This document shows positions 46,239 to 58,380 of a DNA stretch of 62,000 bases, piece by piece. Every line of letters starts with the position of its first letter. Position 1 is the first letter of the stretch. Below the pieces are notes generated by a model. That model had not been told where the DNA came from. It searched no databases and saw only the letters and a list, made by a program, of their open reading frames with translations. Origin of the DNA: Glandiceps talaboti. Its lineage: Eukaryota > Hemichordata > Enteropneusta > Spengelidae. Position numbers and translations under genes: made by a program. Where the stretch lies: NCBI RefSeq assembly GCF_964340395.1, contig NC_135555.1, positions 11,293,931 to 11,355,930 on the forward strand, given 5' to 3'.

Positions 46239-46328
46239 CTAGGCTTCAGCTGCCTGCACTTCAGGATTGGTTTCTGGGTTATCAACGTCCTCTGATACGT
46301 CAGGTGGCAAATCACCAGCAACCCTGAC
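46239..46328 (-). CDS. BEST: Bestrophin exon 9: C-terminus and stop
   Basis: After acceptor ATTACAG the exon encodes 29 residues ([20 protein letters not shown] ...) and TAG. It is acidic. Confidence 0.88.
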   Translation of the reverse strand, partial: VRVAGDLPPDVSEDVDNPETNPEVQAAEA

Positions 46329-49300
46329 CTGTAATATATATACAAAACAATAAACATTTGAGGATTTGGGAAAATGAATATAGTTATCCTAAATTTTGCC
46401 TTTTACCAATTTATTTCAAAATCAAAGCAGCTGGAATCACCTAATAGTGTGTTATCCGAAGGCTTGCATTTGGAAATATTTTATTGAAATTTGGTTGTTC
46501 ACATCTTGTTTTAAAGGAAACTGACATGTCATCCATTTCCCATAGAAATAACAGAATGTTGATGGTCATTTTGAAGTACAACATGGGTAAATTTTCACTT
46601 CATTTTGTTCTTTTTAAAAAGTCACATTGTGACTTTTCATGAATTGAGTTTTCTTGTGTAAAGTAACATCAAAGAATTTGAATATGGACACATAGCCATA
46701 TGTGTACTAAATTGAATTTGAGACTCATTGCTCTGTCCACTTATTACTTTTTCAAACATATATAATCAAACATCAACACTTAATCAACACTTTCCAAATT
46801 CAAGCTAATCAAATAACTATCTTATATATCATGGCACATGATATATATCTACTTTGCTTTCCATTCATTCAAACATAGAAAACTATCAAGACATAACAAA
46901 CAGACTCCATTTTTATATTAATTTAAAATCTTGACTTCATTTATAAATTTATCACAAAAAATATATATTCTTAGACTACTGTTTTTGGTGTAAAGGCAAA
47001 AGAAACTAACCTTTGCACCACTTGGAGTAACGACGACTTCAGTCTGCTTTTTTCCTTTCTTAGGTGATATCTTTCTCTGTTTTGCATCTTCTTCCGTCAT
47101 CCGTTGTGGCTTTTCAACTGTTCCTGGAATATCAATCTTGGCTTCACCTTCCGCACCAATTGGCTGCATTTCAGTGGCTTCACCCTTGGTTGGCTGTTTA
47201 TGATGTTTGGCAATATGAGCAATACTGGTGGGTACAGCAATGACAAAGTCTTTGGCAAAGAGTCTGTCAAAAAGGAACACAATATATTTTGAATATAAAA
47301 TGGGTGATATGTGATATTTACAGGGTAAGGGGCTTCGGTCAAAGTGTTTAGAAACCTATAAAGTTGAACATTGTTAAAACTGCCAGGTTTTCTTTTTGCT
47401 CTATTTAAAACCTAGATATTGTTCAGCACTATAAAATTTTGTCATCTTTTTATTTATTTATTCAGCTTTGACATAAAGTCAGGATGACTAACACCTATAG
47501 AAAGCGACCCTCCTCAATGTTCAGTGTTAATGCAGGAGGAAACCGGAGTACCCGGGGAAAACCTGCGTTGTTCAGTAGAGTCAAACTGAACGACACTCTT
47601 CTTACTTACAGCGTGGTAAATTTAATCAAACCCTGAATGGGGTTTGAACCCCGACCGCAGTGGTAAGAGGCAAGTGGTTTAACCACTCGGCCACCAACAA
47701 CCCCTTAATTTTACAGTCTACAAGACTAATGTTGGCAAATTACTTAAAGCCTGGTATACAGTTTATGTACAAAGCGTCATTGTAGTCACTAATTATTTCC
47801 ATGTTTCTGTTTTCCAATGAAATAAGTGAATAAACTCTCCAGTGAAAATTACCAGGTATATAGGTACATTATCATGCATTGTTGATGGTTTGTCCCATAG
47901 TGTAAAGGACATGCAAGAACTTGTCATTATTGAACCCTTTAATAAAAGATCTAAAAAAAAGTGGTCAAATTGATGACAAGCGACATATCGGTCAGAATAG
48001 CTCCACTGTTTTTTTTGAGATGTGTAGAAGTGGTTCTGTTGTTCAGCTCTTTCACTATGCAGTTTTGTTTTAGCAAAGTAATAAGTAAAAAGTGGTTAGT
48101 GGTTTCATATGATGACTCACACAGACTATAGCAAACAATTCACACAGAAAGTTGATATAATATTGTACTTTATAATAGTCATCATTTTGCAAAAATTCTA
48201 TTTTACTCCTAATTTGCATACTAATAACCCGATCAACTTGTCTTGAACAAACTTGTACCTCCTCTTCACAAGACACCAACACAATAAATTTTAGTTCAAT
48301 TGGCGCAGTAGTTTTGGAGAAGATTTTAAAACATTTTTATTAAAAATTCTATATTTACCCCGAATTTGAATATTAATGACCCAGTCCATTTGATTGAACA
48401 AACTTATATCTGCTCATCCCAAAACTCCAACACAAAAAATTTCAACTCAATTGGCCAGGTAGATTTGTAGAAGATTTTTTGAAGTATTTTTACCCCAAAT
48501 TATTTTTTGAGCTAATTTGCATAACAATGACCCTCAATTTGTCTTGAAAAACTTACATCTCCTCATCAAATGACACCTACGCGCCAAAATTCAGAACAAT
48601 TGACCATGTAATTTTGATGGAAGCATGACAGAGTATAAACCTAAAAATGTTCAATGTTTTTGTTTTCCAGCGAAATATTAAAGTGAATACACTTTCCAGT
48701 GAAAATTACCAGGTATATAGTCCATTATCATGCATTGTTGATGGTTTGTCTCGTAATGTAAATGAACATGCTAGAACTTGTCATTATCTAGCCCTTTAAT
48801 AAAAGATATAAAAAAATTGTCACATTGACAAATGACATATCAGTCAGAATAGCGCTGCTGGTTTTTTTTGTTGGTTATTATTGTGATGTGTAGAAATGGT
48901 TCTGTTGTTCAGCTCTTCCACTATGCAGTTTTATTTTAGCAAAGTAATAAGTAAAAAGTGGTTAGTGGTTTCATGTGATGACTCACACAGACTATAGCAA
49001 ATATTTCACACCTTTCTTGAATATTGTACTTTTATATTATAGTCACCATTTTACAAAAATTCTACTGATAACCTAATCAACTTGTATTGGACAAACTTAT
49101 ATCTGCTCCTCCAAAGATATCAACAAAATAAATTTCAGCTAAATTGGCACAGTAGCTTTGGAGAAGATTTTAAAACATTTTTATCAAAAATTAGGCATAT
49201 TTGCAAACTCTTTTCAAATGTTCATTCACTTGTCGAAGAATCCCTGTTATCTTTGTGAAATACACCATAGTTTGGATGTTGCTATGGCCGGATATTTGCA

Positions 49301-52300
49301 TACAGTTTATGAATGTTTACTCACTTGCCTACCAGATGATGTTGTTATTTAACCGAAACATACTGCCATTTGGTTATTGCTCAGGGCGTGGTCACGGTTG
49401 CTAAGGCCAATTATGTCAAAACGTTTTGAGGAAAATCTGCAGAACAACACTTCTAGAAACATCTCACCAAGTTTCAGTCTCATTGACCGACTACTTTTTG
49501 AGATGTGAATTTTTCACCAAAATTCACATGTTTACACCTAATTTGCATATCAGTGACGAAATCATTATGTGCTTAATATTTCTTCATCTCTATACCCAGG
49601 TGCATCCCCATTAAATTTCAGCCCTATCTGCTTAGTAGTTTTGGAATTAAAGATTTTTGACTGAAAAGACACATTTTTAGCCCTAATTTGCCATATCACT
49701 GCGGGGTTCATCATGTCGTGAATGTGAATAATTCTTAATCTGAACACCCTGAAGAATGTTTCAACCTAATTTCAAACCGATCTGCACGGTAGATTTTGAG
49801 TTTAAGTTTTTTACCAAAAATCACATTTTTTTAATCAAATCACTAGACACCAATGGTAATACACCCACCAAATATCAGGGCAATTGGTCCAGTGGTTTTT
49901 GACTTTAAGTTGTTTACACACACACACGCACACACGCACGCGCACGCACGCACGCACACACACACACACACACAGACAGACACTTTGCCATGCCTATAGC
50001 AATACTGAACATTATCAGTTCAGTTGTGCTTTAAAATCGCAAAACTTGTGAAGTCACACGAGAAATAGTGGATGTGGAAACTGACATCAACTTAAAAACA
50101 ATATATAAAACTGTTCCTTCCAATCTGTAATGGCTGTACATCTGATAGGAAGAAATCAATAACACAGAGAAAATTTGGAAAACTATGGAAAACCTGAACT
50201 AGACACTCACACATGAAAAAAAGATATAATAAAATAAAATAAAAAATCTACTACCCCACCTATTCTAAAATTGAGTGTAATTGGAACCACACAATTTTTT
50301 TTATTAGGCCTAACTTACAAGACGTCCACGGTAGAGCCAAGCCATGTTCTTGAGCCTTTCTTCAGAGTAGATTTTGTATATGGCAATGTAAACTCCTTCT
50401 CGTCCCAGTACATGTCTTTCTCAATATCTGGATAGTGGCCATACAGATCATCCACAATCAAAAGACCAACCTGAAAAAAAGTATATGAGTAAGATTCATT
50501 AGTCTATCAAGAGTATTAAAACCAGTAAAAATTCAGAGTTCATATTGCAAACTGCTCCTTCTCAATCAGGAATGGATATTGGAGATTTCAGAAGTCATTA
50601 TGTTACTTGCTGCAACTATAATTCTGAATCTGAATATGAATATGAATCTGAATCTGAATATTAATGTGAATATGAATGTGAATATGAAGATGAGTACAAC
50701 TGAGTTCCATACCTTAAAAGAATGAATCTGAAATTGGGTGAAAGTCTTGCATGTGAATGTGAATCTGCATGACATTCCAGCATCTCATGTGACATGAATC
50801 TGAAGATAAGTACAAGTGAAAGTCTCACATCTGAATGTGAAACTGAAGATGTAGACAAGTGAGAATCTTGCATCTGATCACGAATGTGAATATGAAGATG
50901 AGTACATTCAATGAAAGTCTCACATCTGAACATAATCTGAGTATGAGTACAAGTGAAAGTCTCACATTTGAACATGAATCTGAGTATGAGTACAAGTGAA
51001 AGTCTCACATCTGAACATGAATCTGAATACGAGTACAAGTGAAGTCTCACATCTGAACATGAATCTGAATAAGAGCACAAGTGAAAGTCTCACATCTGAA
51101 CATGAATCTTAATATTAGTAGAAGTGAAAGTCTGGCTTACATACCTGAAAGTTTCTATCAATAATCTCACTCAGTTCAAAGTCATCGTCATCATCTCCAT
51201 ATGGATTTATTATGGCTTCAGCTACCTAAGTGAATGAAAAAGAGACATGTCATTTGCATTCAGCAGCCATTAACTGCACATGCAATAAATTAGATAATTA
51301 CCCATTATCATACTGAGCATGCAATATATCAAGTATTACCCTATGCTAATGTATGTAATAAATCAGTTTATACCACACATAAGTTGTATGGGTTTAAACA
51401 GAAAATTAGGTATGTGTTTGACTTTACAACAATGTACAAATCTATGTCATTGGTTCTGCTGCGGTGCTGAAAATAGCAGTACAAATGTGCAAGTCACTAT
51501 AATATTCCTTCGTTTAGATTAGGGTTGCACAGGTATTACTAGAAAAAACTCAAACATGTCACTATTTCTTTTCAACAAGTAGTGAAAGGGCCCCTTATGT
51601 CACTTTTATTTTTCTCTACTGAATGAAGAAATATAATGAAGAATACCAGCTACATAATGTATTTACTATCAAATGATATATTACAATGAGGTGTGAAATT
51701 TAAGATAAGCAGTCTTACCTTCAACCATCCAAAGTAAAAGAAGAACTCAAGAACTGTCAAGATAGGGAAGTAGAAATCTATGGCGCTACCCCCATCTTCT
51801 CGGCTACGAGCTGGGTCAAGAAACTGATCAGCAAACAGCTTGGCCAGAAAATAACCATATGTTACTATGGTAACAACCTATCAAAAAGAAAGTGTAGACT
51901 CATGACATTCCCATTGCATCATTACAAACCTGACAAATGAACTTGGATGGGGTGGGGTGGGGGTTGGTGGGTAGGGGACAGGTCATAAACCATTGGACTA
52001 TTGCAGCAAAGGCCTTCATCTAACTTTTGCAATTGTCATACAAGACACTAGAAAGCTAAAGTTACACAAAATATCTAGGTATCTGAATAAATATGTAAAT
52101 AATCAATAAGATAATCATGAGAAGTGAAAATAACTACATACATAAATAAATTATTGGTTTCTTTCGAGAAATTCGAAATGCTGGCGAGATTTCTTGTGTG
52201 TACAATCTACCTCAATTGAAATCAAAAGTGCCATCAAAGACCATATTTTACAACATACTACCTTACCTGTGTATAAACTAATGGAACACTTATCCAGTCA

Positions 52301-55300
52301 TATCCCATCATGCCACCACACGACCCACGAATTCCTTGAAATTTCTAGATGTTGATTAAACAAAGTAACAAGAAAGGCATGACAATTGGGAAGAGTTAAG
52401 CAGATTAATGTATAAAAATTTACCAATCTGAGACTTGGGATCATTTTACATGTTTGATTCATTTTTACTGACAAATTAAAAAAATTATTATCATTCACAG
52501 CACAATTATATATCTCAAAGGCTAGTATTGAATTACGAATAAAATTGGCTAAGAAAAACAACTGTTGAGCAGAGCTATAGAATGAGATGGTCCTGAACAA
52601 CAGAATGATCCTATCGAACCCTTGTGGTGCTCTTGATAACACAGTACTAAGGCTAGAACCTGCAGCTACTGATACATCTTGAAGCATCTTTAAGTCTTGA
52701 GGTAAAGTTCAGTCAGGTTTATTAATATCTTCAGTTCATATGTATTGATTACAGCTATCAATTTACATAATTTGCATTAAAAAAATCTTTGTCTGGGCAC
52801 CTTTTATTTGTCTAGAAATTAGGGTATTCATGATTTCATTACTAGAAATTTCCCCGAAATTTTCCCATAATCTCTTGCAGGAAACCCCCAAATGCCTAAA
52901 TACAGTATAAAGTGCAGTAGGACTACAAGATTTCAAGGTTCAGCAAGCTGCTCGTTTTATCTCCAAAACCTTATTTAAGTTGATAGCAGCAATTACTATA
53001 AGTATAATAGAGACAGAAGTAATTTAGATTACTTTCCTTTAAAGCTGCACTAACTACAAACTGAAATGGTTTTTTTTTGAAACTCTATTATTAGAAATAA
53101 TCAAAATATCATACACCCTGAACAGTATTGAATGACATATTTGTGTATCAATACACACTGTATGGTGCAATATTTCCAATCAATTTTTGAGCTTCACACC
53201 CAAAACTAAGTGCCCCAATCAATCATCAACCTATTACTACCCTGCTTACAAATACAATAGATCTCTACTCAATGACATGTACAATGTATAATTAATAATA
53301 ATATATACTTTATTATCCAATACAATGGAAATTTGCCTTCGGCACCAGGCTACAATGACAATAACGACAAAAACAACTTACAGAAACAGCAGAGTAAAAA
53401 GACGGAACACACACAAATTGAATATAAACTGTCCAAGACTGACTAAAAGTCTCGACTGACAGGTGTTGGAGCCCTGCTCCTTGTCAGTGATTTCGGCATA
53501 TTTGCGTTTAAAACAGCGACAGCAGATGGGACAAACGACTTCTTAAATATATTTTTCTTTGCCCTAGGGCATTTAAAAAAAAATTCAGTGAAAATATTGG
53601 TGGTTTTCTGATGAAAAACATAATACCGGTATGCTAGTTAGAGCTAGTGGAGATTTAAAGCAACACACATATTTCCGACGATGATAACTGAGGACTACAT
53701 TACCTGTAGCAGTAAGTTTACAGCGACATCATCTTTTATCTTGCCGTCTTCTCTCAACTTTCTAACTAGATTGCAAGCCCAACCTACTGGTAGCCAAAAC
53801 TTGACAAAAGTCGTTGGCAAGTTTTCATATTCAAGGCGTTCCTTCTTAGTCATCAAACCTGTGTAAAAAGATTAAAAATGATAACAGCTGAAATCACTGT
53901 TACCATGGTTACAAGATTGTCTCTAAATTTCTACTGTAGGTATAAGCACGCATTATTTGGTACAAGTTGAAATCTCACTTACTAGTGGAATAAACTTAAA
54001 TTCAGTTCAAAACTGACCTCTAATTAACATGTACAATGTCCAATCCATGGTATTTTGATAATGTTTGACAGTAAATATATTTAGAAGTTATCCCCCAATC
54101 TTTGTTCAGATAAGGAAAATACAAGTGACCTAAGGGGCCCCCTTAGGTCACTTGTATTTTCCTTGTCACTACGAGTCTCTAGATAAGTAGTGACAACCCT
54201 TTGGTCATGAGTATAATTATACCAGCACCAGTAATATCAAAGAAAAATTGAGGAAAATTGTAATGGTTATTTTGAACGCTTTGACTAATATTTCAAAAAC
54301 AGCAGTGCAGAACCAGTGATGTAGACATGCGTTGTCGTGGCATAGATGCATGTTGTCGTGACATTGAACGATAGAGTGTATCATTTTTGTTCTAAATGGC
54401 TTGTGCGTGGTATAATGTTAGTTGTCTGATCAAAAATATAATACTTGAGTTACAGCTAGTGCAGCTTTAAGAAAGTAACAAATAGCAGCAATGTCTCAAA
54501 TCAAGAAAAATTGAAAATTTCATAAGGTTTACATTTCTTCCAAGAAATTACCAAATCCACCAACCTGCTCTGACTATATGACCAAGTGTTGGGAATCTTT
54601 TTAACACTGGCATAGACACTGATGTAAAAACAATTGTAATTGTAAGATTCAGCCAACGAACTAGTGTCCTGCGAGCTTTGCGCATTTCTTCGTCTGCACC
54701 CTGGACGTGAGTGGCTATCATCTGGCAAGTTTCATCAGTCCAAGGAATTGTATCGTACATGCTCCACCACCGACTTACCACAAGGCTGACGTAAAAACCC
54801 AGGATGAAACTCAGTGGAATGATACCGAGGATTCGGTCCTTGAAAAATATACATAACTGAAGAAACAAAAGATAATAAATTTGATGGTATTCAAGAATTG
54901 AATTCAAAAAAGTCAAAAGCTGGGTTCGTACATTTTTGGGTGCGATTTTCAAGTTGCTGTATATTCAAAAGGTAAGTGCAGCATCCTACATACTGAAGCA
55001 TATGCCATCACTTGCAATTAACTGAAGTCAAACCAGGTATTAAGATATAACTTGCAAATGATCCAATGACATAATCTATTGTCCAAAAAAATAATGTTGA
55101 GAAAATTTGTAGTATGCAATCAATTATTCTAACAGTGCAAGAAGAAAGTTTTAATTTCATATAGCAGACATACACCGATAAATGTTAACAATATACTAAT
55201 TTAATTTAATCAAGGTTTTATGTAAGAATTTTCACTTCAGTAAAAGCCTTATAAACCGGATCTTGTGTCACTGACTTTTGAAGCAAGAATCACCTAGGTA

Positions 55301-55372
55301 CTATCTTTGTGTTGGTTGTCTGGGACACTATGAATATACATGTATGTATGTATGTATGTATGTATGTATGTA

Positions 55373-55439
<67 letters not shown>

Positions 55440-56073
55440 ATGTATGTATGTATGTATGTATGTCTGTATGTATGTATGTATGTATGTATGTATGTATGTA
55501 TGTATGTATGTATGTATGTATGTATGTATGTATGTATGTATGTATGTATGAATGTATGTATGTATGTATGAATGAGTGTGTGTACATATGTACATAAAAT
55601 TGTGCATTTGTTTATGAATACCTAAGTCTTCATTGTATGTAAATCATGTCCTTCAGCTGTGTTTTCATAAAATGTATTTTATTCTTTTCTGTGACTATGT
55701 TAGATCTATACAAAACAATATCCTTGGTGTCTGAGTCCCCCATAATTATAACACACTTTTTTATTATATGGTGGCTTTTGTGGCAAGATGAATGTTTTAG
55801 TGAGACTCAGTTTTGCAGTTGAGAATTTATGAAGTTTTGTAAACTAAGAAATAATAAATCTGAATACTACAAAATAGTTAAGTTTCATTGCTGACCATAA
55901 TAGCATTCTTTAAATTCGGTTTCATTAAATTTTTAAGAAAAATTTCGGTTTTACTTTTAAAGATGAAGGGTTTGTATAATTATTTGCTATTTTGTAAAGC
56001 AGGGAGTAGTGAGCATGTGAGCTCGAATTTGATTTTCCTTGTGTCTATGTCTGCTGTGTCCACGCTTTGTCTG

Positions 56074-56111
<38 letters not shown>

Positions 56112-56871
56112 GGAACAAAACAAGATTTTTCTCCTTTTCGTTTTTTTACCTGTTCATTGATCATGACTGATATTAATGAATAAATAATTTCTAATTTCAT
56201 TATCGACTGAATAGACACCTTGTTCATTCATTCTTCCATAATCCACTCCTACCAAATCCCCTTATCAAAATAGGGGGAGGGGAAGGAGGAGGGAGGTTAG
56301 AATGGAAAAATAGACAATTAAGTTGTCTATATTCAGTCAATAAAGAGAGAGTGAACATTTAACCAGAACAGAAGACTAGAAGTTATGCTTTATATCGCCA
56401 CGAAAAAGGGAGAAAAATGAAAATATCAAAATATATATATTTCAATCAGTTTTGGACAGATATTAATGCTGAATAATTTATCTGTTGCGTGATCAAGATC
56501 CATAGTAGATGTATTGATACGTCACATTCGTTTCAAATTTACTATTCCAAAGTATAACTATATTTTAGTGGCAACAGTTTCATTCCATCAGAATTTTTTT
56601 TTTTAAATGAAATTTTAGATCCTGAGATGCTGATTGCTGGCCCATGTGATAGAACTAAAAAAAATGTGGAACTCACCAATTCAAATGGTTCTCTTAATTC
56701 ATCAGTGGTGAGTGCAAACCTATAGATTATCGACAGTCCATAATAGAGCAGTAAAAACACAATCAGTTCCTTCCATATCAGTTTATAGATGCTACCACGC
56801 CACATAAACAGCAGACGTGAGAATGAACACAGACTGGCCCGAGACACCTTCAAGGAGTAGGATATCGTCAT
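46239..56871 (-). CDS. BEST: Bestrophin, calcium-activated chloride channel (484 aa, 9 coding exons)
   Basis: Coding exons, 5' to 3' on the - strand, are 56677-56871, 54565-54856, 53704-53858, 52267-52344, 51719-51877, 51145-51225, 50319-50470, 47011-47263 and 46239-46328. They join in frame to 1455 nt. The protein starts [20 protein letters not shown], followed by [12 protein letters not shown], the family N-terminus. The pore neck [20 protein letters not shown] carries I78, F82 and F86, equivalent to the hydrophobic gate of animal bestrophins. [12 protein letters not shown] and FFYFGWLK mark later membrane helices. The acidic cluster N300[10 protein letters not shown] is the calcium clasp. 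Bestrophins are pentameric anion channels in plasma or endoplasmic membranes, opened by cytosolic calcium. The C-terminal 110 residues are low-complexity and lysine-rich, as is usual for the variable tail. Orthology to a particular vertebrate BEST cannot be assigned. Confidence 0.96.
47011..47263 (-). CDS. BEST: Bestrophin exon 8: cytosolic tail
   Basis: The exon is 253 nt. One base completes a Leu codon after TTGACAG, and it ends in phase 0 at [21 protein letters not shown] is a basic segment. Confidence 0.88.
47463..47704 (-). mobile_element. tRNA-derived SINE in bestrophin intron 7
   Basis: Read on the - strand, the element begins GGGGTTGTTGGTGGCCGAGTGG with a tRNA-like A box (TGGCCGAGTGG, 47683-47693). 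It has a B box GGTTCAAACCCC (47639-47650), a central conserved block GGTTTTCCCCGGGTACTCCG followed by GTTTCCTCCTGC, and ends in an (ATAAATAA)-type tail near 47450. The central block resembles the domain shared by many deuterostome and mollusc SINEs. It is not a functional tRNA: no acceptor pairing or CCA-ready end is seen. Confidence 0.85.
47810..49060. repeat. Direct duplication of about 380 bp, copies offset by about 842 bp
   Basis: The segment from CAGTGAAAATTACCAGGTAT through GACTCACACAGACTATAGCAAA occurs near 47841-48130 and again near 48693-48980, about 85-90% identical. Both copies are in bestrophin intron 7. Confidence 0.85.
48190..49915. repeat. Degenerate tandem modules of about 150 bp
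   Basis: A module containing CCTAATTTGCATA...AATGACC, then ACTTATATCTGCTCAT, then AAATTTCAGCTCAATTGG and TAGTTTTGGAGAAGATTTT repeats. Anchors are near 48211, 48362, 48513, 49193, 49540 and 49683. The array is followed by a (CA)n-type run at 49916-49980. No coding potential is seen. Confidence 0.7.
50319..50470 (-). CDS. BEST: Bestrophin exon 7: cytosolic region after the calcium clasp
   Basis: The exon is 152 nt after TTTCAG and ends in phase 2 at GTAAGT. It encodes [32 protein letters not shown] and WLGSTVDV, matching the conserved VDxM...MYW and GST stretches of the family. Confidence 0.94.
50700..51130. repeat. 42-43 bp minisatellite in bestrophin intron 6
   Basis: AGTCTCACAT recurs at 50916, 50958, 51001, 51043 and 51086 inside a GAATCTGA...GTACAAGTGA unit. 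Shorter (GAATCT/GAATAT) hexamer-like repeats lie at 50620-50690. Confidence 0.9.
51145..51225 (-). CDS. BEST: Bestrophin exon 6: calcium clasp
   Basis: The exon is 27 codons between ACTTAG and GTATGT, phase 0, encoding [20 protein letters not shown]. Five consecutive Asp residues match the acidic calcium-binding loop. Confidence 0.95.
51719..51877 (-). CDS. BEST: Bestrophin exon 5: membrane helices
   Basis: The exon is 53 codons after TGATAG, before GTAAGA, phase 0. It encodes [20 protein letters not shown] and [15 protein letters not shown]. Confidence 0.95.
52267..52344 (-). CDS. BEST: Bestrophin exon 4
   Basis: The exon is 26 codons after ATCTAG, before GTAAGG, phase 0, encoding [20 protein letters not shown] and PLVYTQ. 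The acceptor choice is fixed by frame and by family length. Confidence 0.93.
53284..53580 (-). pseudogene. 5'-truncated LINE, 3' end only, in bestrophin intron 3
   Basis: On the - strand, the frame [20 protein letters not shown] followed by [22 protein letters not shown] and a stop matches the ORF2 C-terminus of CR1/Jockey-group LINEs (KxxFxxSFVPxAV). A 3'UTR and ATTGGATAATAAAGT follow, with an (ATT)n-like end. Everything upstream is missing. Confidence 0.7.
53704..53858 (-). CDS. BEST: Bestrophin exon 3
   Basis: The exon is 155 nt after TACACAG. Two bases complete a Gly codon, then 51 codons follow to LLLQ before GTAATG. It encodes [20 protein letters not shown]. Confidence 0.94.
54112..54164. 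repeat. Near-perfect 53-bp palindrome in bestrophin intron 2
   Basis: The left arm AAGGAAAATACAAGTGACCT with AAGGGG is the exact reverse complement of the right arm around a single central base. A single-arm relative (GGGCCCCTTATGTCAC) lies near 51588. Confidence 0.95.
54565..54856 (-). CDS. BEST: Bestrophin exon 2: pore neck
   Basis: The exon is 292 nt after CTTCAG, ending in phase 1 at GTTGGT. It encodes [20 protein letters not shown] and [19 protein letters not shown]. Its first 74 nt and acceptor are copied into the element at 57644-58808. Confidence 0.95.
55340..55580. repeat. (TATG)n/(TG)n microsatellite in bestrophin intron 1
   Basis: About 240 bp. A contracted and rearranged copy is present at 58040-58380 inside the upstream element. 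Confidence 0.98.
56078..56110. repeat. (GT)n microsatellite in bestrophin intron 1
   Basis: About 33 bp of GT repeats. Confidence 0.97.
56677..56871 (-). CDS. BEST: Bestrophin exon 1: start codon and first helix
   Basis: The exon is 65 codons from ATG 56871, ending in phase 0 at GTGAGT. The conserved N-terminal MTxxY motif fixes the start. ATACAG upstream on the gene strand (about 56935-56940) is a likely acceptor, so 56872-56934 is probably 5'UTR preceded by a noncoding intron. Confidence 0.96.
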
Positions 56872-56934
56872 GGTGACAAGTCTTGACTTTCATATACAGC
56901 CTCACAAAATATGACTTGCTCATACACTGACAAC

Positions 56935-57634
56935 CTGTATAATGTAAATTATAATGAAATACAATATTTGCATATATTAACATACATTTACACATAATGA
57001 CCACACATCATCATGGTGCATAAAGAAAGCTAATATTATCAATGTTTTGCATATATTTGCACATGTATATAAATGGGCAAATATACTATTGTAAACTATA
57101 AATGCAAATATATATTTACATATATTTGCATATATGCACATAAATTTACATAAATTTGGAATGAGGTCTTTCGATATGATAGCAATATTTCAAAAGTATT
57201 TTTATATGGCTTAAATTTGATAGCAATATTAAAGAGTTTGTTTTATAGTAATATTCAATGCGTTACTCCTAGACATTTGCTGTCTTTATTTATACTATTT
57301 AAAGAGAGTAGATTCAGTAGAATATCTGTTTGTTTTTCTATCATGACAACATACTGTGGCCATGAAAATAACAGACACTACAATAGCCTACAATGGCTGG
57401 CTGGTGTTGCTTTTATTCGGGTCACAGTGGGGGAGGTTACTATGGGGAAAGTCTGCACAGCTTCCAAGCTTTAATCACGGCTTATGGCAGGGGTCATTTG
57501 GGGTCAACTATTATTTGCGACTGACAGGTGTACAGACCATAAAAGGTAAGATAACATGTCCCATAAATACCTTAAAAGCAAAAAAAAAATTTAAAAAACT
57601 TTAAAAAAAACAACATTTTCTTGGGGGTTTTCAT
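56935..57634. other. Upstream of bestrophin exon 1, no gene
   Basis: The stretch is AT-rich with repeated TTTGCATATAT phrases near 56965-57150. It is probably a 5'UTR intron or promoter-proximal sequence; nothing else is supported. Confidence 0.4.
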
Positions 57635-57783
57635 GGTTGACTGCAATCTGATTAAAATCTGATGTTAGATATGATGGCTTTTGTGGCAAGATGAATGTTT
57701 TAGTCAGACTCAGTTTTGCAGTTGAGAATTTATGAATTTTTGTAAACTAAGAAATAATAAATCTGAATACTACAAAATAGTTA

Positions 57784-57857
57784 AGGCTGACGTAAAAACC
57801 CAGGATGAAACTCGGTGGAATGATACCAAGGATTCGGTCCTTGAAAAATATACATAA
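57784..57857 (-). pseudogene. Captured fragment of bestrophin exon 2
   Basis: The 74 nt correspond to 54783-54856 and keep the acceptor. Two substitutions are evident, one changing Leu to Pro in the IIPLSF motif (now IIPPSF). No donor follows and the frame then enters unrelated copied sequence, so it is not a functional exon, although the acceptor could allow exonisation. Confidence 0.9.
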
Positions 57858-58039
57858 CTGAAGAAACAAAAGATAATAAATTTGATGGTATTCAAGTATT
57901 GAATTCAAAAAAGTCAAAAGCTGGGTTCGTACATTTTTGGGTGCGATTTTCAAGTTGCTGTATATTCAAAAGGTAAGTGCAGCATCCTACATACTGAAGC
58001 ATATGCCATCACTTGCAATTAACTGAAGTCATGCATGTG

Positions 58040-58380
58040 TGTGTGTGTATGTATGTATGTATGTATGTATGTATGTGTGTACATGTATGTGTGAATGTAC
58101 ATGTATATGTGTGTATGTATGCATATGTTCATACATATTTTGTATAATGTATGTATGTATGTATGTATGTATGTATGTATGTATGTATGTATGCATGTGT
58201 GTGTATGTATGTATGTATGTATGTATGTATGTATGTATGTACATGTATGTGTGAATGTACATGTATATGTGTGTATGTATGCATATGTTCATACATATTT
58301 TGTATAATGTATGTATGTATGTATGTATGTATGTATGTATGTATGTATGTATGAATGTATGTATGTATGTATGAATGAGT
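58040..58380. repeat. (TATG)n array inside the Pack-type element with an internal duplication
   Basis: A block of about 170 bp (TGTACATGTATGTGTGAATG, GCATATGTTCATACATATTT) occurs twice, near 58077 and 58239, embedded in (TATG)n. Confidence 0.9.

Noticed and set aside
47639-47704. A tRNA gene on the - strand
   Set aside because: A and B boxes are present, but the sequence continues into a SINE body and lacks a proper acceptor stem, so it is a SINE head.
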